A program made the position numbers and the translations under genes. From Phorcus lineatus (taxonomy: Eukaryota > Mollusca > Gastropoda > Trochida > Trochidae), in assembly GCA_921293015.1 (NCBI GenBank), contig OV121087.1:36873235-36937234 (forward strand): a stretch of DNA of 64,000 nucleotides, read 5' to 3'. Below the pieces are notes generated by a model, which saw only the letters and a list, made by a program, of their open reading frames with translations, had not been told where the DNA came from and did not search any database. Positions 48,164 to 61,200 of this stretch are shown here, piece after piece. How positions within the stretch are numbered: position 1 is the stretch's first letter; the number at the start of each line of letters is the position of its first letter.

Positions 48164-50789
48164 ATCTTCTACTTACGCTTTTAAACATAAGAGGACATCA
48201 GAGAATATAGGGCTTAATGCAAAACAGTTGTAATTCCACAGTCATAAAGTAGAACGTAATTCGTTTTAGCACTGTAAGATTCGAGGTAGCCAATCATTTA
48301 CTTTTTGTCCACAGAAGTGTCAAATAACACTGATAGAAATATCCTTTATAATATTATCAAAATGCCACGACGATTTTTAATTTGTGTGAAACTATTTTGA
48401 GAACCTATCCGAAGATGGAGTAATTGACATTTTTCACTATAGATTACATGTTTTAGGAACCCTTTGAAACGCTGCTGTTCTTAATGTGCAGTCAACTAGT
48501 CTGGCCCAATGTTCTCAAGTGCTGACACATATAACTTGTCTCGCTTTACATTCCTTGTCAAATATACAATTTACGTTGACATTGAATTAAAATTTCATTT
48601 TAAGTACTTTTCCTGTCATCGTATATATGTGTTTAAACTGCTGTTTCTTTATACTTACCTTTTACCGATGTATGTTTTTTTTTATGAATCTCATTAGTTT
48701 GAAACTGGCATTAAAAATTATGCAGATTTATGCTGTCGTAAAAATAAATTTTAATATGATATCGTTCGTTCTTGCTCTATGCAGTAAAATGATGTGTCTA
48801 TGTGTTTGTCATTTTGACCACGATGTTTTGGATATATACGCTTGGTGCTAAAACACGTAAAAACAACATATCATGTTTGAGGTTTTACTGTTTGGTAATT
48901 TAATGTTCATATTTCCCATATGTGATATCCATAATTCGATTCTCCAAAGAGATGTGATCTTAACGTTGAAATGCTGATGGTCTTTCATTAAGAATTCGAT
49001 AGACCGATATCATATGTTTGACGATACATTTCTAGTTGCCAAATTTGAAAATTGCTACTTTTGCTATTATTTTTCATTAAAATTACCTTGTTTTATACGT
49101 ATATCATGGTAAATCAGTGCATCAGATAACTATCGTTGACATCAATTTTTATTGTTAAAAGATTTATTGATTTACAACTGCAACACTCTGAGTAAGACTT
49201 TCCTGTTGAAACAGTACAAAGCTGTTTACTGCAATAGAATTGTTCCTTTTGTTGTCTTTGCGAAAACATGAGTAAATATTGTTAAGATGAAAGAGTTGTG
49301 TTTGTGTTTCCTTCACTGGTCGTAATATACATAATAATTATACGAAGGCCACCACTGGGCTCAATACCTTATTCAGAGACCCTGAGAGCTATGCCAGATT
49401 GAGCTAACATGCACCTGGTAGGGGCACCCACGCTGGACAGGTCGACGGGTAGAAGCCAGACCAAATTTGAGTCCTTCTAAAACCTGATTTCTGTCTTTCG
49501 CTATGCCTTTCTTTCCGTCTTTTCCCTCATTCTGTCGATCCCTTTCTCCCTGATCTGTCCTCTCTCTTTTGGATGCTTGTCATCGACGTGTTTAATAACT
49601 GGGGATGATGAGATTCGGGATAAAATCTCAAACCATTTAGTATTGGAAAACGTATGACATTTTAAGAACGTATTCACCTTACATATCAAAGCATGTTCCA
49701 TAGTGACCGTGTTTAACTTTAATAAAATAGTTTAAAGTCGAAAATTGCTTTCCATAAAATCTTTCGTTATGTCCCTTATATGATTTCAGACCATTCCTCC
49801 CATGAAGTGTATACTGAAATACATTGAAACCATGATGCTACGTTAATGGTCTCATCATAAGAGATTCATTTTTGAAAATTAGGATCAAGGTTAAAGATTT
49901 TATAAACGGACAAACAGACAGACAGGTGAAAACATTATATATAATTTGAATCTCCGATTCGAGTCCATACCAACATTCTAAAAGTTCTTATCCTCAAAAA
50001 CGGTATCTGGATTTCGAGTATGTGTTATAATCATAATTTTACTAGGGCTAAATTAAACAAAATCTTATAAAACAGTCTGAATTAATCACGTGTGACTTTT
50101 CTAAGGCGTGAGACTATATATAGCTAGTTCGATAAGGATAAATGAAATTTCCAAATCTAAAGAGAATCGTTTATAAGCTTGCCAAGAAGAAGTTAGAATG
50201 GCAAAATACCGGAAATTTATTAACAAGGGATCTATTGACACCAGGCGACCTTATCTGCATATGGCACACATCACTACAACCTTCAACAATATTAATATAC
50301 ATCTTGTCAGAGGTAGATTTAAACACGTTTTGGTTTTTGCAATCATTACCTTGCAATAAACAATTTTTGGACTGACTTGAATAGTAAAACTCTAACTTTG
50401 GCATTTAACGTGATACCTTTAAATGGCCCATTGTAAGAAGAGTGTAAATCTAACATATGTCAACGGATTTAAATATGTTTAACGGGTAAAAGTTGAATAC
50501 GTGCATCATTATAAGTGGGTGTTGTGTGAGATCGCGAATGTTGTGTTACGCCATCTGTAAATACTTGAGATAACTGTTCAGTGTATCACAGGTTTTATGT
50601 CATGGACGACCAAAAGAGGCCGACACATGGGTATGCTACGTTGTCGCTTGTGTATTAATTAAATTTCATTAGTCACTGCCGTCACTTTACATAAGCCTCA
50701 TGTGTTCGCGCCGTTTGATACGAATTTCGCAAGATTTAAAGGGACCATCCATAATGTTTGTAGTAATTTTTATAGCTTCAATACATGTC

Positions 50790-51140
50790 AAAACACCAAC
50801 TATGATATTAACCCTTTTAAAAACATCTCACATCTTCACTCAAAATTTTTCAAAATTATCAGTTTTAAATTCTAGGTTTTATAACAACATCATTGTGTAT
50901 GGACAAAAGCTGAAATCACTCTTACCATTCATATGGGTGTTATGTAAGAGATTACGTTTTGGTATCAAATTTCGTGTTTCATTATTCATCCATGGTGGAT
51001 CTTTTGGCCAGATAGAAACAATCTTGTTAGGTTCATGTTTGTTGCATACCTCTACGGTCTTAGTTAACTGATCTTCTACTTGATTGATATCGCAGGAGGA
51101 AAGGGTTGGATTCTGGATTTTTAAAGAAAACTTAACCACA
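50790..51140 (-). mobile_element. Dead LINE ORF2 fragment (between endonuclease and RT)
   Basis: A minus-strand frame reads INQVEDQLTKTV...DPPWMNNETRNLIPKRNLLH. The W(M/I)N.E.R.LI.KRN.L pattern is typical of the linker between the endonuclease and RT domains of Jockey/CR1-type LINEs. The frame breaks after about 80 codons. Confidence 0.65.
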
Positions 51141-52769
51141 ACAACTTTATGTATTTTTTACATTTTAAAGAAGCTATGTTTCAAAATCAGGAGATAATTA
51201 CGTATCTGGTTGGTCCCAAATTGGAGGAGTCATCTATGAATTGTTGTAACTTTCAACCAATCAAAGCTAGAGAGCATTTATTTTATTTCTATGACCTTCA
51301 CATACCAAAGTTTGGGTTTGTGTAATAAAAACTGATCCATTCCCAAAATATTTTTGCTTCATTTTTCATTCCAAATGTGCAAATTTAGTGGAGAATGAAC
51401 CTCCAATCGAAAGTACGATGTTCATTAGAAATAGATTCAAAATCGGTATAGATAAGTAAGATATAGTTATAGATTTTCCGGAGTAGTTTTTGTTATGTTT
51501 CCCATTTACGGGACATATACAGGACAGTGGTCACTACATTGAGGATCAAGTACATAGGCAACATGAGATTAAAAAAGATCAATCAAAGTACTAGAGTTAA
51601 AAGTAATACTTTAGGGATCGGTAATGATTTGAGATAATCTCATTGTACACAACCTAAGATCATCAGCGTAACTGATAAATTAGATCCAAACAATTTTCGT
51701 TTTTATCTGCCCTAAGTAAAGACATTCTAAATTCAGTTCACTCGTTGATAAAGTTAACAGGCAAATTTGACTCAAAATAATGTTTTCATGAAAAAATATG
51801 TCTCATACTCTACATTCATCATGGCATGTTATTAATTTTGTATCCGGGAGCGATATTCGCATAATCCTAGGCTGGTTTACCAATCCGGTTCCAATCTTTT
51901 GAAATAAATATTTTAAATGGAATGCTATGTACTATCAACCAAGCTTGAATCATCAACTGGTTTTAGATAAGTTTCTAAACTTGCGTTTGACTAAATCATA
52001 ATTGTTGCTACATATTGTCAGTGTACTGAACCGATTTACATTAAATTGATACTTTACAGTAATCAGTACTTCTTAATAACATGCCACAATCAATAAGATT
52101 CGACATATGTGGCTTATACGCCACACCGAGTGTGCTTTACTGAAGGGTTGGATACCTTGACAGCTATGATCTAAAATGTGTCTGTGTCAATAATTGACAC
52201 AGCAATTTACATTTGATACAATATTCATAAGGTTAAGGCTGTTTAACTCCTCACTGTCCCTTATGCTAATTTATTATCAACAATAAAAAAGGCACTACGT
52301 CAAATACCTTGGTTTTAATCGATACATATAATCTTCTCAAATGACACATATTTGACATATAATTGTAATTGGCTGTATCATCATATGAAATCATCCCACT
52401 TTAAATTATTAGAATATCATATAGCAAAATAATCTACATGTATCGGATATTACAGATTATGTAAGTCATACACGCCAAATATTCCGCATGGGAACCAATC
52501 AACAACGATTTGTCGTCACACTATTCGCAACTGCAGCATAACTACTCCTAGCAAGTATGGATCGTTTGTAAATTAGGGTATCCTATGAATATTTATTTGG
52601 TATCATAATATAGTATGCGATACAAACAGGGTGTGACAATATGAATATCAACGGACACATGATATCAATGGATATCAGCACTACAGGACGTGTATTGGAT
52701 GTCTAGAATACGAACAACATCCTATATCTGTTCCTTCATTCAAAGTAATGTTCATAAACCCCATGGTCA

Positions 52770-53345
52770 CTAATGCACACCATTATTTCGTATACACAAC
52801 AAATGCACAGATCATGCATTTCTCTCGATATTTCTAACCATCCGCACTCAGGATCTACCTCGTATGTTATTTAACACATATGTATGTATTTCGGATATAA
52901 AGTTGATTTTAAAAGACGTTGCATTAAATCCACATGAACTGCAATATCGGAAATATTCAAATGTTTACAACCAGATGAGTGAAAGCGGCAGCTGCTATTT
53001 TAACCCAATAACAATGTTTATACTACATTTCCAAATAACTTATGTTACAAGATTGCTTTAATAAACAATATTTCACCCCTTATTCTCAGTTCAGAGTTAT
53101 ATCAAATTAAAAAGCTTCATACGTAACCAGTTAAGGGGATTTCAACTGTCCATATTTTCGTGCAGGGAATGACCGTAGATGTTTTTCACATCTCTTCGAT
53201 CGTCTCAACCTTTTCATTGCTGTTTCCTGCATGGTCATTTGTAAAGAATAATGAATATTTCATTTCATCAATACAAAGCTAACGTGAGTGCCTATATCCT
53301 CATATGCCTTGTCAATTTAAACATAAAAGGAGTGCTATAGTGCCT
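52770..53345. mobile_element. Decayed copy of the GCACTAGTGCAC MITE
   Basis: AATGCACACCATTATTTCGT, AACAAATGCACAGATCATGC and GATCTACCTCGTATGTTATT match the copy at 45941-46547 with many substitutions. The right end is reduced to GTGCTATAGTGCCTCTAA. Confidence 0.65.
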
Positions 53346-53889
53346 CTAATATATGCATTTCAAGCTGAATACTATCCGAGAAGACAAGCAGATACTTCAA
53401 TTCTGAGAGAAGACTGGTCATAATGATGTTCTTGTTTTGGTAGGGATGTACAGGCAGATACAAATAAAATATCCCAACGGTATATCAATATTTAAAAAGT
53501 CTGCTACCAAGATTCAAAGGAAAATGAATTAAAATTTAGAAATGGTATATTTGTATAAAGGACTGGAAATCAGTTATGCACTAAAAATGTTTTTGCTTAT
53601 ATGACAATCTTGTTTACCTTGGGTTATTCTGAGGACCAAAAGAGGCCATAAAGAAGAAATAAAGAAGAAGAGTTAATAAAAGAAGTAATACCAGGTGTTG
53701 AATTCCAAATTTGCGTAAAGATGCCAATCGCACACATGAAGTTTTTATGTGTGCATGTGCATGTGCCAAAATACCATATGACCTGAGTTAAATTCAAATC
53801 GCCAGTCTAAGTTGCATAATTATTTTAAAAAGCCAAAATCATGTGATTTTCTTGATTTTGATTGTAAAGTAAAAACGGCAATATAAACT

Positions 53890-54160
53890 GTAAATAAAAT
53901 GTTTCGTCTCATTAACTTGTATACAAGTTAAATGACCTATTAAGCAAAATCATTCTATATTTGTACATGTAGTTGTGTCTGCTACAAATACATTTCAGAA
54001 ATAACGTTTGAGTCATTTGCGCGCGCTATTGTCCGGTTTTCCGTAATAGATCTCGACTCATTTCCAATTTATTGTCACTAAACAACAACTACTTGTCGAT
54101 GAAACAACATCATTTATGAAGTTTGCCATATTTAACAACATACTCTGTGTCTCTTTCAAA
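53890..54160. mobile_element. Partial, reversed copy of the 'GGGACACAGTG' TTAA MITE
   Basis: CTACTTGTCGATGAAACAAC, TTTGCCATATTTAACA and CTCTGTGTCTCTTTCAAA are the reverse complement of phrases at the left end of the element at 715-1191. GCGCGCTATTGTCCGGTTTT matches the reversed 'ACCGGACA.TGGCGCGC' phrase of the AGAGCCACTCCGTG element, linking the two families. Confidence 0.6.
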
Positions 54161-54249
54161 GCCTCATTTCAGAATGGCTTATTGTTTTCTGTAGATATAT
54201 TAAAAATTGTTGAGTATGAAGTTAATCTTGTCTGATAGCTGTAGCTGTA

Positions 54250-55165
54250 GTACCTTTTAAATTGGTTTCAAAAGATGCTTGCAGTGTTACGTAGTTTATT
54301 GTGAGCCCTATCAAGAGCTTGTACAATTGGTTTAACAAGATGCTTTTAGATTTTACTTTTGCAATGCAAGTCCTGACAGTAGGTTTTATAATTGGTTTTA
54401 CTTGTTCATTGCGAGTTCGTGCAGACGCTTTTACAATTGGTGTCACCAGTTTCCTAAAGGTTTTACTTCTTCCCTCCGAGTCTTGTTAGGAGCATTACAA
54501 TTGGTTTCTAAATTTGATTGTTTTACTTGTGCATTGCGAGCCCTTGTGGGAGCTTTTTCAATTGGTTTCTCAAGATGCTAGTATGTTTTGCTTGTTCTTT
54601 GTGAATTCTGTCAGAAGCTTTTGAAATTGGTTTCACAATCTGTTAGTGTGTTACTTGATCATTGTGAGACCTGACATGAGCTTTACCATGGGTTTCACAA
54701 GGTGCTTGTAGGTTTTACTTGGTTCATTGCGAGTCACGGCGGAATCTTTTTTTAATTGGTTTTTCAAACGGGATACTGGTATGGTTTACTTGTTTTTTTT
54801 AGTTCTGGCAGTGGCTTTAGCAGTTGGTTTCACAAATTGCATGTATGTTTTACTTGTTTTTTTTAGTTCTGGCAGTGGCTTTAGCAGTTGGTTTCACAAA
54901 TTGCATGTATGTTTTACTTGTTTTTTTTAGTTCTGGCAGTGGCTTTAGTAGTTGGTTTCACAAATTGCTTGTATGTTTTACTTGTTTATTGCAAGTCCTC
55001 GTAGGAGCAAAACAATTGGTTTCACACATTTCTCATATGTTTTACTTGTATATTGCAAGTCCTCGCAGGAGCTTTACCATTTATTTCACAAACTGCTTTT
55101 AGGTTTTACGTGGTGCACTATTGGTTCTGGCAGGAGCTTTCAAAATTTGCTTCACAATTGGCTTG
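54250..55165. repeat. Minisatellite of ~15 units of 62-64 bp
   Basis: The unit contains CAATTGGTTTCACAA, TGTATGTTTTACTTGTT and GCGAGTCCTG..GGAGCTTT. I count 15 units, marked by ATTGGTTT. Three consecutive units from about 54801 to 54990 are nearly identical, with a 64-bp period, which suggests recent local expansion; the outer units are degenerate. Sixty-four is not a multiple of three, so the overlapping open frames are not coding repeats. Confidence 0.9.
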
Positions 55166-55839
55166 TAGGTTTCATTTGCTCAATATGCCTGACACGGAAC
55201 TGGGATATTTTACGTGCGCATAATTTAGCCAAAAACAAAATCACTATGTTGTTACATACTTATGATGTCTACCGTTACCAAAGAGTTAATGAATTGTTAA
55301 AAAAATTAATAAATATTCTCTAAACATCTGTCTCCATAAGGAACAACGAATGCTTTGACTAACATGGTTCTGGTGAAATTCAATTCACAATTCTCTAAGT
55401 CAACAATAAGAATCTATATAAATGTGGTTGTGTATGATGAATAAATAAAAACAACAGAAGTACAATAGAATCTGTTTAATCCATGACAATATCGTCTCCC
55501 ATATACATAAGTACATGGAGTTTATACATCATGCTTCATTGGTTGACGTGGTATATGTAAATGAATATAAAATACTAGTACTATATAATATCATGATAAT
55601 CTGAACAGATCGGAGGTTATATATCATCGTGTGCAAGCACAGACAAGCATAATACTCAAATTCCTTATATCAATTCATCTCAATAATCATTTATCAAACT
55701 TTTAATATTGTTTAACACCAATTCTTAAGAGATATCGGAAACGGTAAGATATATTCTATAAAATTTGAACTCACTGCGAAAATAAGTTGTGAGTTTCCTT
55801 TGTGATTTCAAAACTATTTTATTACAGAAAGTTTAGATA

Positions 55840-55961
55840 ATTGTTCAGGGTACAGCTCCACAAATCAATCTTCACACTAAATAAACCTTAACTAGTGTTA
55901 AAGGTTGGGCTTAAGACTGATATTAGGACTAACTCTATTTGTGGAGCTGCACCATGACAAT
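55840..55961. repeat. 122-bp foldback element
   Basis: The left arm ATTGTTCAGGGTACAGCTCC (ending ACAAAT) pairs with the right arm ATTTGTGGAGCTGCACCATG (ending ACAAT) over about 26 bp with few mismatches. The interior contains a weaker inverted match (TTAACTAGTGTTAA). Class unknown. Confidence 0.65.
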
Positions 55962-57399
55962 TAGGGTCTTGGACATATTTCGACACTTGTGTTATTCTAT
56001 CAACACGAAAATGTTATGGCATTTTAGATATAAGTTCAGAATGATAGAAAAACATCACTTTGAATGATAAGTTGAGAACATCTACTAGTAAAGTGTAGTG
56101 AATTCTAAATATCAGTTGACACTTAAGCTTGTTCTTTAAGTGTTATATCTTTTGATATTTAATATCAAATTGTGACCATATTGCAAAACTCACAAGGACA
56201 CCATACTTATTGCTTTAACTTAGCAACATAAACTTTCAAAAAGCACTGGGAAACTAAAGTGGCGCTTTCATTTAATACTTGAAACAGATCTAGCTTAATA
56301 CTTACGACCAATTTAATCATCGAGAGGCATCGAGTGATTCAATTAGCCTAAGTGATCAATAAATACCCTAGCAATATAGTCTCACAAATCAATACACAGC
56401 GGTATAAATATTCCTGAAATCACTAAAAACGTTGTGGCAAGTAAATTGAAAAAGAAAATAAGCTATACAAATGGGCCCAAGATCATGTAAGAATTTACGA
56501 AATTAAATATTTGTATCTTAATCAATTTACAGACATTAATGGGGCTACCATGCATTACACTTTCTTCGTATTACACGGTAGCATTATAGTGTTTTAGTAA
56601 CAGATATACAAGCAAATTGTCAAACGGTGATGCTTCTGACGAGCCATGTGAAGTAACTAACTTACAGCGGCACTAAAGTAATGTCATAGAAATGAACTGC
56701 AGCAATTCCAATGAAACTTTATGATGAATAGACAGAAAATTCCTTAAAGAAGGCAATTAAATGAATGTGAACGAAGATAGAAAAAAGATTGGTCCCTTAT
56801 GATGACTAATGAAATAAAGGCTAAAATATCTGATAAAATGTTTAAGCAAGCAATTTGTAAAATATTTTCTGATAGATATAGATATAAATAACTGATTGGT
56901 CCCCTTAAAGTCATACAGATGGCAAAAGAGATTCCAATCTGAATGAAAGTTAGTAATCCGAATTTGATGTTTACATATTGGTTTCTTTGACACTTATCAA
57001 AAGAAACATATGTATAGAATATATACGAAAACTCCATTCCCTGCTTTGAAAATATGAAGTAATTTAAGGAACAATTTCATGTAACCATATCTAGTTGCAA
57101 CTCACTTCTTTAAAGTCAAAATGTAGGATGATTTCCTTAATTTTACACTCTCCTTTCATTGATAATACCTCTGCATGAGAATTGTATAAGAAGATCTAAT
57201 TCTCGTGTATGAGAGGGGCTACAAAAGTTTATAACCACCACCCCTCTGAATTCTGTAACCATTTACTTTCCTCTTTTGTCCGTTGCACAAATCGTATCAG
57301 CACTGTTCATTTGGATATCTGGCATACTATAGTTTATAGGTGCGTCACGAGAGACGCCGTGACGCATATTACTTGCATAGGAATCTTTGGTTAACTGAT

Positions 57400-58095
57400 T
57401 TTCAGATCTTCAGACTTCTTTCAATATCATTTCTATCGTATATTTACATCGCTTGATATTCAGATCTGCAGACTTCCATTTCAGATCTATCTAACACTGA
57501 ATATTTACATCTCTCTTCAGAAATTCAGATTTCCTTTTATTTTAGATCTGTTTTGAAAATGATCTGTTGTGTTGATCTGTTAGAAAAATTTCATATTTAT
57601 TTTTAGATCTCTGTCGATCACATCTTAATCTTGAAATTGCTTTAATTTTAACCTTCCAATTTATAATCTGTCACACTGACATTTTCCCAAAAAACATAAA
57701 AAAATGTATCATAATAATAAACGCTTAAGTTTTACAGGTCACATATTAACAGATAAACAAACGTTCCGTGTTCAAATCTAGTGCGTATGAAAAACATTTA
57801 CTGTTTCATATCCAAATTTTGAATGACATTTTTTCGACTTTACTATCAATTGAACTTCAGCACATAAAAGAAACCTTGTTTAGAATTATAGCATATTTAA
57901 CAACACTTTCTATGTTGAAATTTGCAAAACGCATAAGATTTTCAGATCGTTAGCACTAGCAAAATATAAACAGGGTTTCTAGTTTTAGACCATATTTGTA
58001 TTTAGAACTTTCAATTCAGATCTCAAGCATACGATAGACACACTTTCGCATTCAGATCTCTCAACTTTCAGAAAAAAAATACAATTCAGATCGTG
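57400..58095. repeat. Cluster of TTCAGATCT motifs beside the 3' end of calponin C
   Basis: About ten copies of TTCAGATCT or close variants (TTTAGATCT, TTCAGATCG) occur within 700 bp, spaced irregularly. On the gene C sense strand this is AGATCTGAA. The stretch covers the likely 3' UTR of calponin C; AATAAA on that strand lies at 57536-57541. It may be a worn tandem repeat or a bound motif. Confidence 0.45.
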
Positions 58096-58260
58096 AATAG
58101 ACTGCTTCCCTATTTAAGGCCTGAAGCAGTACATTTCTATAGCACATTTCATATACATAAATGATGCTCCAATTCTTGATCTGACTTGGTGGACATCTAC
58201 AGCACGATCTTGTTCCAAATTCCCGTGTATGACCAGATATCCATTCATATTCAATCAAGC

Positions 58261-61200
58261 TTAGTCTAAAATGGCCCGTGTTTTGCCGAGATTCATGCCA
58301 GCCTGGGAAGCACCTTTGTTGGAACCAGCCTGTAAACCTATCACTGTGTTGCCCGCCTTGAGCTGTTCTTCTGTAAATTCGCGTTTATTGGCCTTCGACT
58401 CTTTAGGACCACAGGTTGGACCATCGAAACCGTTTTTCTGGGCCTGAAAGATAAAATAGGTATAAGTTGACCTGAAGATGTATTTACAACTTTCCCTGTA
58501 AGGCACATCTCGCACCATCCTCCCTCACTACCTATTTCGAGCCTTTCTGCATTTCAAATTCGTGGTTTGAGTGCCCACACCTGCAATAGCGACAACTCTC
58601 AAGAAATTCTGATTCGACTGTCAACATCTGCCGGAGTTGACGACAGCGATAGAACAGAACAGGCTTAAAAGGCTTAAATTTGCCATTGATAGAGCTTGAC
58701 ACCGATTGTTCCTTGGAGGGGGTAATTGCGAGGCGCATTGCTTTTAGATGACTTCAAATGAGTGGAATAAAAGTGTAACTTAGAGTCCATTTAAAGTCAT
58801 CTTACGAAATGGAAAACTAGGATTAAAGTACACTTTTGAATCATATGATGGTTAACAGACGGATCGTATAGCATTCTCAAACAATAGAAGAATTGGAATA
58901 TGTTTAACTCGAGTGACAATTTTAATTTAGGCTGGGATGATATGGATTATCAATTTTCGCACAAAACGTCATCATAATTTAATGGAAGCATGTGAAAGCA
59001 AAGACTGAAACTGGAAAGGAGTCAAAACCACCATGTGTACCGGAGATGAGAGCCGAAGATTTGCAAGGTCCTGTCGGTGTCACTAACATTTATAAAAAGT
59101 TAAATTTAACTTACCATTCTTCCTAAGGCCATTATTCCATTGATAACTTGCACCATATTCTGTTTCTCATAAAGGTCAACTGTTTGGAACAAGTCCACTT
59201 TGTTACACCCATAGTTCTCAGCGGCTTGTAGGAAATTAGAAATGTTCTCCATTTTCTTAAATGGTAACTTGCTATCATTAATCTTTTTCACACTGCCGGG
59301 TCGAAGAACATTGATTGCCCTGAAACGAAAACAATTATTGTTAAGAATATTATTATTATTATCATCATTATAATTATTGAATATATTATTATTGATTATC
59401 CTAATAGGATATACAAAGTTATTCAGTTATTAAGAGTGATATGTAGAAAGAAATTGTTTTTGGTTTTTTTCGTGCATTCTACTGGAAAAAAACTGTTATT
59501 TTCCTTAGATATCTGAAGATATGACAACTGAGGAGATAATGACATTTTTTACTTTGAGTTGTTTATTTTTTACAAGATGACTTACTTGTGACAAGAACGT
59601 GTGGGATTGTGTTGATATGACAATTATATACTTATCTTAGAATAAGATAAGGAAAAACGGCCTTGAGTAATATGAATGGTTGAAATAGGAATCATTGTTT
59701 TGTGATGTTATCAAAATGGATATATGATATTATATATTTTCCTTACTGACAAAGATAAATCCCATCTTTAAGTATTTCGTGCATCTTGTCAGGTCCGATA
59801 GCACCGGATGACTAGAACATAATACAAAATGAAATAACAACAGTATTTAGATTCAACATTCAGCTCTGCATAAATGCGTATCAAGGACCATAATATGAAA
59901 GCATTGTTAGGCACTCGTAAATAAATAGATAAATATCAAAAGTTTCAAAACGCATCAGGAGCGAGAACAAGAAATTTTCCACTTGTGCCATAGGAGCACA
60001 ACAACTACTGCAGTTGGCATTTAAATCCCATTCAATCATTTAAGCTTAATCAATTTTACTTAGAATTAAATAATTAAATAAGGGTTTGAATTTAAAATTT
60101 AAAGCTTGATCACGTGACATCTGATGCACATGTTACAAATAAGAGGGTAACAACTGAAAAAAATAAAAAGTAAGATCACGGTCATTCACTTAAATAAAAC
60201 GTATCCACTACCAAGTTAAAGGATAATGGGTAAAACATTACGGTTTAGTAATAACAGTCATGAAGAGATGACAATTAAGGTAAAAAATTGACTCTCACAC
60301 CATGGTCAAGGTCAGAAGGTCAAAATCAATCAATAGGTCTTTTGATAAGGGATAAACATAGAAGCAGCAATATATTTTGGATAAGAACTTTTTTATTACG
60401 TATTACGAAAGAGAAAGCATAACATTTTGAAACGTTAACAATCAAAAAAGTTGTTATCTACAAAATGTGTATGTCACTTCTAAATGCCCTTCAATGGAAT
60501 ACAGTGATAAGCACCATTTTTTAAATGTGTAATGAAACTTTAAAGCCAAGAAAAAAGTTGCGCTCATTTTGAAGATAGAAAAGGAAGTGGCTGGGGAGGG
60601 GAATATCAGAAGAAAGAAAGAAAATGATTCACTCACCTCTGACAATCGTATTCCCAATAATTCGTCTAACCATTGCCTCGCCTCTAATTCAACAGATTCA
60701 TCATATTTACTGCTGATCTGAAACAAACAGTCTTGGTTACAACATGTGCAGTACCCTATCTTAAAGAGCCACTCCGTGATTTTCATAACATATTATTTAC
60801 CTTTGATACGAACATAAATGTCATATATGGTGATATAAAATCAAAACATCTTATCTCTTCTATCCAAAAGACATGTATATAACATAAACTGGTTTTCCAT
60901 GAAAATCTAAAAGCTTTAAAATGTGTCTTTTTGGTAACAGTCGATACTTCGCGATCAAATGACACCACTGATTAAAGGCACTAGTGCACGCTTTTACGGT
61001 TTAAATTGGCTATTCTAAGGTTTACAAGGACTTATGCATTCACTTAACCTTTCTATAGATGCAATGAAATACTTCAAATTATTTACAATTGACCTGTAAT
61101 CAACAATGAAAAAATTTTGACAGCCGCTGTCGGCTTGGACATATATAAAATCTAAGGTTAGCTGTGCACAAAACGGATATCTTATAGACAGTTGAACGCG

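Larger units (their letters stand above)
48164..58260. other. Region between convergent calponin genes B and C
   Basis: No intact gene is seen in 10 kb. Contents are the 3' UTRs of both genes at the ends, an unclassified GC-richer patch (about 49345-49480), a dead LINE piece on the minus strand (about 50790-51140), a decayed GCACTAGTGCAC element (about 52770-53345), a partial TTAA element (about 53890-54160), a 15-unit minisatellite (about 54250-55165), a 122-bp foldback (55840-55961) and a cluster of TTCAGATCT motifs (about 57400-58095). Confidence 0.55.

Noticed and set aside
54222..55323. Several overlapping 60-123 codon frames with repeated peptides
   Set aside because: The period is 64 bp, so the frame shifts each unit. 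The peptides repeat only because the DNA does; no splice or start context supports them.
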